Position numbers and translations under genes: made by a program. This document shows, in pieces, positions 1-8,614 of a stretch of 64,000 bases of DNA. Source of the DNA: Taishania sp037189645 (GTDB lineage: Bacteria > Bacteroidota > Bacteroidia > Flavobacteriales_D > Crocinitomicaceae); contig JBBCIY010000002.1 of NCBI GenBank assembly GCA_037189645.1, forward strand, positions 434,001 through 498,000, given 5' to 3'. How positions within the stretch are numbered: position 1 is the stretch's first letter; the number at the start of each line of letters is the position of its first letter. Under the pieces are notes generated by a model that was not told the DNA's origin, did not search any database, and saw only the letters and a program-made list of their open reading frames with translations.

Positions 1-2155
1 CAGGATTCAGGTAGCGGATGCCATCTCTTTCTATTCCCACAACCAATCCTTTGGCTTTGACTTTGATGCCGGATGCGCGGATGGATTTTCCTATGAATTC
101 CGAATCTTCTTCCATGGTGATCACCTGCAGAGATACATTCGGATCATCAATTACAAATTCGGATCCTTTTTTAGGGGATACGATCGCCTCAATTTTTGCC
201 AGCTGTTCGTCTGTACCGATCACACTGATCTCATCGTAAGGGAAAATGTGTTCATCTGCCTTTGGAATGCGGATATTGTGATCTCCACGGTGGATGCAGG
301 CGATATTTACGCCCGCGTTTTCACGCCAGCGCAGCTCTTTCAGCTTTTTCCCGATCACGGGTGAATTGGCAGGAATCTGGATGGTGGCGATATGCGTATC
401 CCAGGGCGCGAGCTCTGAAGGAGAATCGTTTTGCTGTTCCGCTGCTTCCAGCTCTTTTGCATTCAGGTTCGTTTTGAACCGGTCTTCAATAACGTTGTAA
501 AAACGCTGGATCTTCTTGCGTGAAAGGATCAGCAGGGCAAAGATGATGACTGTTGCAGATGCGGCAACCACATCTGAAAAGAAAATACGGAGCATGAAAA
601 TGACAAAGAACACGGCCAGTCCCATTTTCACAAGGCTCACCAGGTAAACCAGTCCTTTGTACCTGTCCTGTGCCAGCAGCTTATTCCGCAATTCAGAATG
701 GTGATTTCTTGCCACTAATGCCCACAGGAAGGGCGCCATTGCCGTAAGGGTAATGAAGGCGGCGATGTAGCCCGTGATTTTCATATCTGCGATCTGTTCG
801 TAGATAAAAGGCCTCAGGAACCGGGACGAAGCAAGAATGATGCTGATCAGTAAGACGGAATAGATGATCGAATTCGTCAGTGAAATCTTTATGAGCTTCT
901 GCCAGTCTTTTGTGGCTGAGGCTGATTGTGCGTTGATCGTATATTTGTTTAACCGGTCTTTCATTTTTTCCGGCATGCGTTTATCGATCCATCCATAGAA
1001 GGGAACAGATGCTTTGATCATGTATGGTGTTGTCAGTGTGGTAATGGCAGATACCGCCACCGCGATGGGATAGAGGAATTCACTGATGACTCCCAGCGAC
1101 AGACCCAGCGTGGCAATGATGAATGAAAATTCCCCGATCTGTGCCATACTCATACCTGTCTGGATGGAAGTTTTGATCGGCTGTCCTGATAAGAAAGCTC
1201 CTGCTGAGGTAAAGAAACCTTTTACGAATATCGTAACGAACGTCAGGATAAGAATGGGAACGATGTACTCGAGCATCATAGCCGGGTTGATCAGCATTCC
1301 CACGGATACGAAGAAAATCGTTCCGAACAGGTCTTTTAGCGGCTTTACCAGGTGCTCGATCTTTTCTCCCTGTCGGGTTTCAGCAAGGATAGAACCCATT
1401 ATAAACGCTCCCAGCTCTTTTGAGAATCCGACTTCAACTGCGAAGACCACCATCAGCAGGCACAGGGCAAGAGAAACAATGAGCAAGGTTTCATCGTTCA
1501 TCAGCTTTCTGGTTCGCTTGAGCATGGTAGGGATAAAGAAGATCCCGGCAATGAACCAAAGGACCAGGAAAAACAGCAGTTTCAGGATGGATTGAAAAAT
1601 ATCCGCGTTCTGGGCTTCTCCCGAACTGGTGGCAATCGTGGAAAGCAAAACCATCATGATGATGGCGATCAGGTCTTCAACGATCAGTGTTCCGAATACC
1701 ACTCCGACGAATTTTTCCGTTTTGAGTCCCAGCTCATCAAATGCACGGATGATGATGGTGGTGGAAGACATGGCGAGCATCCCTCCCAAGAACAGGCTGT
1801 CCATCGTTTTCCATCCGAGTAAGGTCCCTATGATAAAACCGACAAATCCGACCCCGACTATTTCAACGAGAGCGGTAATGGAAGCGGCGCCTCCGACTTT
1901 CCCCAGTTTTTTAAAGCTGAATTCAAGTCCCAGGCTGAAAAGCAGGAATATCACCCCGATCTCTGACCAGATCTCAATGTTTTTTGTTTCTGTGACTGTA
2001 GGAAGAAGTGAAAAATGCGGACTGATCAGAAATCCTGCGAAGATGTAACCCAGCACCAGGGGTTGCTTCATTTTTTTGAACAGAAGTGTAATCAACCCTC
2101 CTGCCGAGAGGATCAGAGCCAAGTCAATAATCAAATCTGGTAAGTGATGACCCAT
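1..2155 (-). CDS. Kef-type monovalent cation:proton antiporter with RCK_C domains (C-terminus cut by window edge)
   Basis: The reading frame is open on the minus strand from ATG 2155 to the window edge (718 codons, no stop), so the C-terminus is missing. The first ~400 residues are a polytopic CPA2/Kef-type exchanger: hydrophobic segments include GLEFSFKKLG and the acidic stretches GTLIVEDLIAI and EVGFSKELGAF, which hold the acidic residues expected in the ion path. After a second membrane block (about 430-560), a cytoplasmic part carries one complete TrkA-C/RCK_C domain (from about WDTHIATIQIP) and the start of a second (SLQVITMEEDSEFIGKS). Family members exchange K+ or Na+ for protons across the inner membrane under ligand control; the ion is not predictable here. 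A -7 element lies just upstream at 2171-2178. Confidence 0.9.
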   Translation of the reverse strand, partial: MGHHLPDLIIDLALILSAGGLITLLFKKMKQPLVLGYIFAGFLISPHFSLLPTVTETKNIEIWSEIGVIFLLFSLGLEFSFKKLGKVGGAASITALVEIVGVGFVGFIIGTLLGWKTMDSLFLGGMLAMSSTTIIIRAFDELGLKTEKFVGVVFGTLIVEDLIAIIMMVLLSTIATSSGEAQNADIFQSILKLLFFLVLWFIAGIFFIPTMLKRTRKLMNDETLLIVSLALCLLMVVFAVEVGFSKELGAFIMGSILAETRQGEKIEHLVKPLKDLFGTIFFVSVGMLINPAMMLEYIVPILILTFVTIFVKGFFTSAGAFLSGQPIKTSIQTGMSMAQIGEFSFIIATLGLSLGVISEFLYPIAVAVSAITTLTTPYMIKASVPFYGWIDKRMPEKMKDRLNKYTINAQSASATKDWQKLIKISLTNSIIYSVLLISIILASSRFLRPFIYEQIADMKITGYIAAFITLTAMAPFLWALVARNHHSELRNKLLAQDRYKGLVYLVSLVKMGLAVFFVIFMLRIFFSDVVAASATVIIFALLILSRKKIQRFYNVIEDRFKTNLNAKELEAAEQQNDSPSELAPWDTHIATIQIPANSPVIGKKLKELRWRENAGVNIACIHRGDHNIRIPKADEHIFPYDEISVIGTDEQLAKIEAIVSPKKGSEFVIDDPNVSLQVITMEEDSEFIGKSIRASGIKVKAKGLVVGIERDGIRYLNP

Positions 2156-2170
2156 AATCTCAAGATGCCA

Positions 2171-2178
2171 CAAATTTA
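2171..2178 (-). promoter_or_regulatory. -7 promoter element of the antiporter gene
   Basis: On the minus strand this reads TAAATTTG, a full match to the Bacteroidota -7 consensus TAnnTTTG, 16 bases before the antiporter ATG. It gives the antiporter its own promoter, downstream of the hairpin at 2256-2293, so that hairpin need not act as its attenuator. Confidence 0.55.
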
Positions 2179-2255
2179 GTAAAATAAAGTGAAAAATGAA
2201 TCCGGAAAAACATTTAATGTGATTCTTCTCCGGCAACGTGCTGCCAGTGCCTGAA

Positions 2256-2415
2256 ATGTAAAAGAGGAGAACGGGTGTCCTCCTCTTTTGCATTAACCTA
2301 AACTACTACTACTTATGAAAACTAACTCTTACTACTACTCTTTTATCCTACTCAAACACTGTACCAAAATTTATTTTAACACTTTGTTTTTTCGGGTTGT
2401 GCTTTTTATATGATC
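2256..2415 (-). ncRNA. Candidate small RNA, copy C of a repeated unit
   Basis: This is one of three tandem copies filling the 850-base gene-free interval 2156-3006. Read on the minus strand, a -7 element TATATTTG (2422-2429) with TTATG 19 bases upstream is followed by ~120 bases, the shared block GTTTTCATAAGTAGTAGTAG, the box TTTAGGTTA, and a 14-bp hairpin (2256-2293, stem ATGTAAAAGAGGAG) whose arms are A- and T-rich, as in intrinsic terminators. The predicted RNA is ~160 nt. No protein is convincing on either strand. Direction is inferred from the promoter elements and from copy D at 6534-6646, where only the minus strand has a terminator U-tract. Function unknown. Confidence 0.5.
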
Positions 2416-2573
2416 ACAATACAAATATATGAAAAGTTTGTATGCGTGCATAATAATTAACATTCTTTAAGAAGAATTTAACAACCTGCTAACTTTTCTT
2501 CTTTTTATTAAGAACGTACCAGTAATGAATTTATTGTCTTTCCGGTGAAAAAATCAATGTGCTTCCGTCTGAA

Positions 2574-2723
2574 ATGCAAAAGAGAGAATCAAAGTGGATC
2601 CTCTCTTTTACATAACCTAACTACTACTACTTATGAAAACTAACTCTTACTACTACTCTTTTATCCTACTCAAATTCTATGCCAAATGCACATTCATCTT
2701 TCGGAGTATTTTCTTGTATTATT
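2574..2723 (-). ncRNA. Candidate small RNA, copy B of a repeated unit
   Basis: Same layout as copy C. The -7 element TATCTTTG (2730-2737, minus strand) again has TTATG exactly 19 bases upstream, inside a block TTATTATGCACGCATACAAA shared with copy C, so promoter and body were duplicated together. The 3' end is the hairpin 2574-2613 (stem core AAAAGAGAG / CTCTCTTTT), preceded by the TTAGGTTA box. The hairpin arms differ from copy C at paired positions, so base pairing is kept while sequence changes. Confidence 0.5.
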
Positions 2724-2833
2724 ACACAACAAAGATAATAAGTATTTGTATGCGTGCATAATAATTAACATTTTATTAGGAGTTTTTTAACACAAACCGG
2801 ATTGCATTGAAAAACACTCCGCTGTTGCTTAAA

Positions 2834-2905
2834 ATACAAAAGAGAGAATCAAGGTGGATTCTCTCTTTTGTATAACCTAAACTACTACTTATGAAAACTA
2901 ACTCT
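2834..2905 (-). ncRNA. Candidate small RNA, copy A (shortened) of a repeated unit
   Basis: Shortest of the three tandem copies, ~72 nt if started from the -7 element TACCTTTG at 2911-2918 (minus strand). It keeps only the 3' part of the unit: the GTTTTCATAAGTAGTAG block, the TTTAGGTTA box and a perfect 17-bp hairpin (2834-2873, stem ATACAAAAGAGAGAATC, 6-base loop). It lacks the upstream TTATTATGCACGCATA block of the other two. It sits 130 bases downstream of the glycosyltransferase stop at 3007, so it could also end that transcript. Confidence 0.45.
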
Positions 2906-3006
2906 TGGAACAAAGGTACGTACATTTTCCAGATTTGAAGTGTTAAAAAAAATCTTTTTTCTTTAAAAAAAGTTAAATCTTGTAATCCTAAATCTGGCGA
3001 TCGTGC

Positions 3007-4092
3007 TTATGATCCGGTTAGCTTGTTGAAGGTATCCAGGTAGCTGTTTTTCCATGCTTCCACGGAGTACTTTTCAATTACCGTCTGTCTTCCCTTGATT
3101 CCTAATTCTTTTCGCAGCTGTGGATGCTCTATCAATTCCGATAGTTTTTTGACCCATTCGTTTTCCGTTGCTGCCAGAAAGCCATTGGTGCCGTCCTGTA
3201 TGATGTCGGAATTTACACCCACGGGAGATGCGATGCTTGGAATGCCAAGCGCCATGTACTGCAAGGCTTTTAAACCACATTTTCCTTTTGCCCATTCATC
3301 GTCAGGGAGCGGCATGATACCGATGTCAAACGTGGACAGATCTTCCAGTTCGGTCGCTTTTTTCCATGGAAGCCCCTGGATGTCCAGTTCTTCATGTTGG
3401 TAGGAACCGTCGCCGATGACTTTGATCGTTACCAGGTCCCCGTACTTTTCCTTTATTCTTTTCAGCGCGGGAACGGCATAGTTAAAATGCTGAATCGTTG
3501 TTACGCTGCCGCTCCATCCGATTACCACCCTGGAATCATTGTCAGTGTATGATTTCAACTGGTATTCGTCCGTGTCAATTGTGGTTGGGATTATTTTGAC
3601 CGAATCACTGAATTGTCTTGCATAATCTGCAAGGTATTCATTCCCGACGGTATTCAGATGGGCGATCCTGATGAGGTCTTTTGTTTTGTCCGCGTTTTTA
3701 AGAAAACCGAATTTTTTATTGGCATCGGATACATTTTGCAGCCAGATCGAATCGTCAAAATCCAGAATGACTTTTGACCATTTTGAAAATTTTTTTTCAA
3801 AATAGATGGAACGCGTGAATAAGGCTTCCCTGTAAATGAAGACTACATCGTAGTCCCTGGATTTTTTCAGATCGGCATATCGTTGCCTGAAATGATTGAG
3901 AAGGATGAACGCCTTTTTTAAATGGTTTCCTTTTCCGTAAAACAGTTTGTCGAGCCGTTCATTTTTTAGCAGGGGAGAGAAGTCGCACACGTATCCGTTC
4001 TCTTCCAGGTGCCGGATGTATTGCTCAAACCTGAAACGCTGTCCTGGTGAACGGTCTTTCCGGTTGCTGACAATAAAGAGTATTTTTTTCAT
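3007..4092 (-). CDS. Glycosyltransferase family 4 (group 1)
   Basis: 361 residues. A GT-B fold is indicated: an N-terminal half starting MKKILFIVSNRKDRSPGQRF, then the donor-site half with GWSGSVTTIQHF (about 190), VIGDG, and the acidic stretch GIMPLPDDEWAKGKCGLKAL with YMALGIPSIASPVG, which resembles the nucleotide-sugar E-x7-E region of GT4 enzymes. Such enzymes add sugars to lipid-linked or surface glycans at the cytoplasmic face. It lies 31 bases after the epimerase gene on the same strand, so the two are probably one operon making a surface polysaccharide or glycan precursor. Donor and acceptor cannot be read from sequence. Confidence 0.85.
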   Translation of the reverse strand: MKKILFIVSNRKDRSPGQRFRFEQYIRHLEENGYVCDFSPLLKNERLDKLFYGKGNHLKKAFILLNHFRQRYADLKKSRDYDVVFIYREALFTRSIYFEKKFSKWSKVILDFDDSIWLQNVSDANKKFGFLKNADKTKDLIRIAHLNTVGNEYLADYARQFSDSVKIIPTTIDTDEYQLKSYTDNDSRVVIGWSGSVTTIQHFNYAVPALKRIKEKYGDLVTIKVIGDGSYQHEELDIQGLPWKKATELEDLSTFDIGIMPLPDDEWAKGKCGLKALQYMALGIPSIASPVGVNSDIIQDGTNGFLAATENEWVKKLSELIEHPQLRKELGIKGRQTVIEKYSVEAWKNSYLDTFNKLTGS

Positions 4093-4123
4093 TGAAGATG
4101 GAGATCTGTGATTCGTGCAGGAG

Positions 4124-5122
4124 TTAAAGGTTCCAGATCGGAGGGAGCTTTTCCCGTATTTCTATGTCTCCGAAATAGGAGCTTTCACGTGCTCCGGCGT
4201 GGCGGACCCAGGCTGCCATTTTTTCAACACCATCTTTAAGCGTTACAAAATTTTCTTCTTTCAGTCCGAACACTTTTTTCGCTTTGGTGTGGTCTGAATA
4301 TGCATGCAAAACTTCGTTCCTTGCAGGCTGGTAGTTTATTTCCTGCCTCAGGTTCATGACATCCATTACTGTTTCTGCCAGTTCGTTGACAGAATAATCG
4401 ATGTCCCCGCCGATGTTGAATACTTCGTTGTATGCTTCCGGGATCGTGACCGAATTTGCAATATGCGGAGCGACATCACTGATATAGCTGAACGCACGGG
4501 TTTGTGTCCCGTCTCCGAAAATTGTAAGCGGCTTGCCCTGTAATAACTGGTTCATAAAAATACCGATCACATTTCTGTACCTGTCTCCGATGTTCTGGTA
4601 TTCTCCGTAAACGTTATGAGGGCGGAAAATAACATAATTGAGGCCGAATAGCTCATGTGCGGCTTTCAGGTCCATTTCGACAGCAAACTTTGCTACTCCG
4701 TACGGATCTTCCGGCGTCGGGTTCAGGTCCTCTCTCATCGGAAGCTGCCCTGCGCCATATACAGCGATGGAAGAAGTGAATACAAAGCATTTTACTTTAT
4801 GAAGCACCGACTGGTTGATTAAATTAATGCTCCCGATCAGGTTGTTCTCGTAGTTGAATCTCCTGATAAAATGGCTCAACCCTTCCGCTGCATATGCTGC
4901 CAGATGATATACGTAATCAAATGCATGTTCCCGGAATAATTTTTCGACCAGTACGGTATCTGTAATTGACCCTTTGATAAAAATGGATTCAGGATGGATG
5001 TTGTCTTCAAATCCTCCACTCAGATCGTCTAAAACAACTACTTTGTGTCCCTGCCTGATTAATTCGTTTGTGACATGTGCTCCGATAAATCCGGCTCCTC
5101 CAGTAACTAATGATACGGTCAT
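4124..5122 (-). CDS. NAD-dependent nucleotide-sugar epimerase/dehydratase (extended SDR)
   Basis: 332 residues. The N-terminus carries the NAD-binding glycine motif TGGAGFIG (residues 7-14) followed by LDDLSGG, where the acidic residues select NAD over NADP. The catalytic triad of extended short-chain dehydrogenases is visible: TSSIAVYG, then PYGVAK with the YxxxK pair. The family interconverts UDP- or dTDP-sugars; the best guess is a UDP-glucose 4-epimerase-like activity, but substrate is uncertain. It is first in an operon with the glycosyltransferase at 3007-4092, and its own -7 element lies at 5136-5143. Confidence 0.87.
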   Translation of the reverse strand: MTVSLVTGGAGFIGAHVTNELIRQGHKVVVLDDLSGGFEDNIHPESIFIKGSITDTVLVEKLFREHAFDYVYHLAAYAAEGLSHFIRRFNYENNLIGSINLINQSVLHKVKCFVFTSSIAVYGAGQLPMREDLNPTPEDPYGVAKFAVEMDLKAAHELFGLNYVIFRPHNVYGEYQNIGDRYRNVIGIFMNQLLQGKPLTIFGDGTQTRAFSYISDVAPHIANSVTIPEAYNEVFNIGGDIDYSVNELAETVMDVMNLRQEINYQPARNEVLHAYSDHTKAKKVFGLKEENFVTLKDGVEKMAAWVRHAGARESSYFGDIEIREKLPPIWNL

Positions 5123-5135
5123 AGTGTTTTTTTGA

Positions 5136-5143
5136 CAAATCTA
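5136..5143 (-). promoter_or_regulatory. -7 promoter element of the epimerase-glycosyltransferase operon
   Basis: Minus-strand TAGATTTG matches TAnnTTTG, 14 bases before the epimerase start, implying a very short leader, which is common in this phylum. Confidence 0.5.
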
Positions 5144-5194
5144 ATGCTTTTTATCGGAGATGAATTGCTGTTGATGGAAAAACATGCAAAGCTA

Positions 5195-6418
5195 TTATTC
5201 GTATTCGAACCAGACGTTGTTGAAGAATGTCATTGGCCGGGAAGAATTCATGAATTTATTTCCTCCGTAGGTTTTCAGCACTGCGAAATGATCGTCTGAT
5301 TCCAGGATGCGGACCCAGGAAATTCCCTCCGGGTAAGAGTCGGAGATTCCTTCGATATAAGGGGTGCCGTCATCCAGGATCCCTTCAACTTTTTTTGAAT
5401 CTCCGGGGCTCTGTATGTAGTCCAGCGCCACGGTCTCCATCGTCTGGTCTTCGGATTTTTCGATCACTTCTATAATGTAAGTGTTTCCTTGCCCCATTTC
5501 ACGGTAGATGAGATTGAGCGCAACACCTTCTTTTTCTATTTCGAATGGTTTTCCGGGTAAAGTCGCGTGGAGCTTTGTGATGGGGTCAAAGTACTGGTAA
5601 TTTCTGTGTGACAGCACATTTTTCTTCTCCGGGGTCGGTTCCTTGCTGTAAGTGGATAGTACAGGTCGGAGCTGGTATCCTTTGCTCCTCAACAGGTTGA
5701 TGATTCCCTTTTCTCCTCCTAAATGTCCGGCTCCTACGGCGATAAATGCCCGGTTCTTTCTGACCAGTGTATCGATGCCGTCTGCCATGATGATGTTACG
5801 TTTGGTGATCAGCTTATCGAAAAAATCAGGATTCCACCGGAGACTTGTCCGCAGCGATTTTTCCAGCTCGTCTATGTCTCCTTTCAGGTACAGGTTAATG
5901 GCCTTTTCTTCGGCTTTGATGAACCTGTCCGCGTATGAGAAATTGAGCCAGTTGAATGGATTCTCAATCAGTCCCATCTGGTCTTCAATCGATTCCAGCG
6001 CAAAGAAATCTTTATTGGCCATCAGACCATACTGGAGGAAATACAGGTCGAGAAACTGCGGCATCCCGTCTTCATTCCCGTAAGAAGTCGTTGTGGCAGA
6101 TGAAGAGCTGGTGTATGGCTTGCCGTTGTTGTCATAGTTAAGCCTCAGGTTATCCTGCCTGGTGTCCCAGTCTTTGAACATTGCGTAAATATCCGTTTCC
6201 AGGGCTATGATGTCGGAGTTATTGAGGGCGTAATAGGTAGAATCGCTTAACTGGAATACACGTTTGTCATTGGTGTGAAAGCTTCCGTACAGGTAGCTTT
6301 TCTGTTTTTGCCCCCTGGCTGAAATTTCCCACAACAATTTATTTTCATACAGCACCTCCTGGGCAAAGCTGTTCGCCAGGAAGAGAAAGGTAAAAATGAG
6401 TTGTATTGTGTATTGCAT
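5195..6418 (-). CDS. TraB/GumN (TIKI-fold) family protein, secreted
   Basis: 407 residues with a signal peptide (about 1-19, ending NSFAQ). The start of the mature part, LLWEISARGQKQKSYLYGSF-H, is the TraB/GumN signature (LW.I...SYL.GT.H), and VGAGHLGGEKGIINLLRSKG near 235 is the second conserved block. These two blocks, with E at ALETDIY, contain the H and E residues that bind metal in TIKI proteases. The C-terminal ~130 residues look like an added domain with no family I recognise. It is probably exported to the periplasm. Physiological substrate unknown; a second TIKI-superfamily gene (ChaN type) occurs at 60828. Confidence 0.8.
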   Translation of the reverse strand: MQYTIQLIFTFLFLANSFAQEVLYENKLLWEISARGQKQKSYLYGSFHTNDKRVFQLSDSTYYALNNSDIIALETDIYAMFKDWDTRQDNLRLNYDNNGKPYTSSSSATTTSYGNEDGMPQFLDLYFLQYGLMANKDFFALESIEDQMGLIENPFNWLNFSYADRFIKAEEKAINLYLKGDIDELEKSLRTSLRWNPDFFDKLITKRNIIMADGIDTLVRKNRAFIAVGAGHLGGEKGIINLLRSKGYQLRPVLSTYSKEPTPEKKNVLSHRNYQYFDPITKLHATLPGKPFEIEKEGVALNLIYREMGQGNTYIIEVIEKSEDQTMETVALDYIQSPGDSKKVEGILDDGTPYIEGISDSYPEGISWVRILESDDHFAVLKTYGGNKFMNSSRPMTFFNNVWFEYE

Positions 6419-6442
6419 TTAACGTCAATTGCATTGATAGAG

Positions 6443-6450
6443 TAAAGGTA
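6443..6450 (-). promoter_or_regulatory. Probable -7 element of the TraB/GumN gene
   Basis: Minus-strand TACCTTTA is one base off TAnnTTTG, 25 bases before the start codon. It lies downstream of the terminator hairpin at 6540-6565, so the gene seems not to depend on readthrough from the small RNA unit. Confidence 0.4.
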
Positions 6451-6533
6451 GCTATTTTTTTATCCATTCGGATTTAATTGGGAAAATTTAATAAATAAAA
6501 GCCCCTTAAAGAGTGTGTTGCTGTGTTATAAGC

Positions 6534-6646
6534 ATAAAAAAACGGTTCGAAAGCTCGAACCGTTTCCTAACCTAACCTAACCACTATTCACTGAAAAAGA
6601 CTTCTAGTTTGATCATTAATATATGATGTATTAATTATCAACTTTT
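6534..6646 (-). ncRNA. Candidate small RNA, copy D, with clear intrinsic terminator
   Basis: This distant relative of the units at 2256-2905 sits in the spacer between the TraB/GumN gene and the helicase. On the minus strand: -7 element TATATTTG (6653-6660), ~100 bases, a block TTTTCAGTGAATAGTGGTTA resembling the other copies, three repeats of GGTTA (GGTTAGGTTAGGTTAGG), then an 11-bp hairpin (6540-6565, AAACGGTTCGA / TCGAACCGTTT) with TTTTTTT after it. The U-tract exists only on the minus strand, which fixes the direction for the whole family. The ATG seen in the other copies is CTG here, arguing against a leader peptide on the plus strand. Confidence 0.55.
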
Positions 6647-6862
6647 ATAGTGCAAATATATACAAACTAAACAGATTTAGTATCTATTTTTCGACAAATT
6701 ACTCATTTTTTTAGACGATTTTGTCCAATGTTTTATTTTTGAAGGGATAATTGGTTGGGTTTTAAACGAATATGGGCATGTATAATCACCGGGAATTGTT
6801 TTTTCCTGAGGTTCCGGATAAATAATCTGTTTCCTAGCCAGATAATGAGTTACTTTGCAGTT

Positions 6863-8170
6863 ATGGATTTTTATGATAAAGTACGTGCAGGACTGGGGCT
6901 TGATGGCTGGACATTTGTTCAGCAGGAATCAATCAGGAACTTTAAGGATTATAAGGAGGTCATTCTTTATGCGCCTACCGGGTCAGGTAAAACGCTGGCG
7001 TTCCTGGTTCCCCTTGCAGAACAGCTGCTCCATGATACAACCAAAGGAGGGCTGAAGGCCCTGATCTTTGCCCCCACCAGGGAATTGGCCCTGCAGATTG
7101 AGCAGGTATTTAAATCCCTGAAATCCGGTATTGGTATTACTGCCTGCTACGGAGGGCATGCCGTAAAGACAGAAGAGAAGAACCTTTCAGCGGATCCTGC
7201 TGTTGTGGTCGGTACACCGGGAAGGATCGCAGATCACCTGCGAAGAGGCAATCTCCGGGTTGATTCGGTCAGGTATTTTGTGATCGATGAATTTGACAAA
7301 TGCCTGGAAATCGGTTTTCTTAAGGAGATGGAGGAAGTTTACAGGGAGTTCTCTTTCCTGAAGAAGAGTGTTTTCTGCTCAGCTACTACCCTGGATGCTT
7401 TTCCTGCATTTATTCAGCTTGCTAACCCTGTCTATATCAATGCGCTGAAAGAGATGGATCAGCCGGATATTTCTTATTATTCGGTTGCCGAAGAGGGAAA
7501 GCGTTTGGCAAAGATGGAGGAACTGATCTGCAGTTTTCAGCTGGAACCGGGTATTGTCTTTTGTAATTTCAGGGAAGATGCGGATGGATTGCTCTCTTAT
7601 TTTGAGGAAAGGGGATATGTGGCTACGTCTTATCACGGAGGGATGGAGCAGGATGAACGCGAGCGGTCACTGATCAAATTTAAGAACGGAAGCGCACCTT
7701 TGCTGATCTGCACGGATCTGGGGGCAAGGGGACTGGATATTCCGAGTATAAAGCACATTGTTCATTTCCAGCTTCCGGAGAAGGAGGCGGCTTTCATTCA
7801 CCGGAACGGGCGAACTGCCAGGATGAGTGAAAACGGTAGTGTGTATGTGTTTGAAGGGGATGTTACGGATGTGAATTACCCGCTTCCCGGGTTGAAAGCG
7901 TTTCGTGTGCCGGGTGAGCCGGATTATTATTTGCCTGAGTGGACAACCGTATATTTCAGTGCGGGAAAGAAAGATAAGATCAATAAAGTGGATTTGCTGG
8001 GGTTCATTTGCCAGAAAGGAAAGGTTTCCAAAGATGATGTGGGAATGATTACGGTTCTGGACAATAGCGCTTATGTGGCGGTCCGGTCAGATCTCCTTCC
8101 GGAGTTGCTGCACGAGTTGAGGAAATATAAGATAAAAGGACAGAAAGTACGTATTTCAGTGGCGAGGTAA
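6863..8170 (+). CDS. DEAD-box RNA helicase with DbpA-type RNA-binding C-terminus
   Basis: About 435 residues from MDFYDKV (6863); ATG 6845 is an alternative, while the frame further upstream reads as spacer. Helicase motifs in order: Q-motif region, APTGSGKT (I), PTRELA (Ia), TPGR, DEFD in place of DEAD (II), SAT (III), IVFCNF (IV), TDLGARGLDIP (V), HRNGRTAR (VI). The last ~75 residues (from about KDKINKVDLLGF to KIKGQKVRISVAR) match the DbpA RNA-binding domain, which in Escherichia coli targets hairpin 92 of 23S rRNA, so a role in large-subunit assembly is likely. The ribosomal operon next door is on the opposite strand. TATTTTTG at 6734-6741 is a possible promoter. Confidence 0.85.
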   Translation: MDFYDKVRAGLGLDGWTFVQQESIRNFKDYKEVILYAPTGSGKTLAFLVPLAEQLLHDTTKGGLKALIFAPTRELALQIEQVFKSLKSGIGITACYGGHAVKTEEKNLSADPAVVVGTPGRIADHLRRGNLRVDSVRYFVIDEFDKCLEIGFLKEMEEVYREFSFLKKSVFCSATTLDAFPAFIQLANPVYINALKEMDQPDISYYSVAEEGKRLAKMEELICSFQLEPGIVFCNFREDADGLLSYFEERGYVATSYHGGMEQDERERSLIKFKNGSAPLLICTDLGARGLDIPSIKHIVHFQLPEKEAAFIHRNGRTARMSENGSVYVFEGDVTDVNYPLPGLKAFRVPGEPDYYLPEWTTVYFSAGKKDKINKVDLLGFICQKGKVSKDDVGMITVLDNSAYVAVRSDLLPELLHELRKYKIKGQKVRISVAR

Positions 8171-8244
8171 CGTTGTTTTTGTTTGAGTGGTGTCTATTGT
8201 GGCTTTCCCGGGAAAATGCCTGCCTGCAGGCGCCAACTGACAAC

Positions 8245-8273
8245 AAAAAAGCGAACCCGATTTGGGTCCGCTT
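8245..8273 (-). terminator. Intrinsic terminator of rplU-rpmA
   Basis: On the minus strand AGCGGACCC pairs with GGGTTCGCT (one G-T pair) around AAATC and is followed by TTTTTT, 25 bases after the rpmA stop. Confidence 0.8.
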
Positions 8274-8297
8274 AATGCTTATTGCTTCCGCTTCTGG

Positions 8298-8564
8298 TTA
8301 CGCTTCTGTTTCAAAAGGAACAACAGATACGAAAGAACGATTTTCTTTTTTCTTACGGAATTCTACGGTACCATCAATCAAAGCATACAATGTGTGATCT
8401 TTACCGATCCCTACATTTGCTCCCGGGTGGTGCTGTGTTCCTCTTTGACGAACGATGATGTTACCAGCGATTGCTGCCTGTCCCCCAAAAATTTTCACTC
8501 CCAATCTTTTGCTTTGAGATTCACGACCGTTTTTAGAACTACCGACTCCTTTCTTATGTGCCAT
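8298..8564 (-). CDS. rpmA: 50S ribosomal protein L27
   Basis: 88 residues, the normal length. The N-terminus MAHKKGVGSSKNGRESQSKR and GGQAAIAGNIIVRQRGT are the family signature; the basic N-terminal tail reaches the peptidyl-transferase centre of the large subunit. There is no extra N-terminal extension of the kind removed by the Prp protease in Firmicutes. It follows rplU by 50 bases on the same strand, the usual L21-L27 order, with a terminator after it. Confidence 0.98.
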   Translation of the reverse strand: MAHKKGVGSSKNGRESQSKRLGVKIFGGQAAIAGNIIVRQRGTQHHPGANVGIGKDHTLYALIDGTVEFRKKKENRSFVSVVPFETEA

Positions 8565-8614
8565 GTTTTTATAAATTTTAAACCGGGCATGCCCGATCCG
8601 GTTCTTAAATTAAA

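Noticed and set aside
1086..2048. Plus-strand open frames of 76-169 codons
   Set aside because: They lie wholly within the antiporter gene on the other strand, have unordered composition and no recognisable domain.
2315..2413. Short plus-strand frame starting MKTNSYYYSFILL, with a similar one at 2633, as possible leader peptides
   Set aside because: The shared start is part of the repeated block, the frames diverge after ~14 codons, copy A turns into another sequence, and copy D has CTG instead of ATG. Promoters and the U-tract point to the minus strand.
2256..2905. CRISPR-like array
   Set aside because: Only three copies of unequal length (~70-160 bases), no regular short repeat with unique spacers, and no cas genes in the window.
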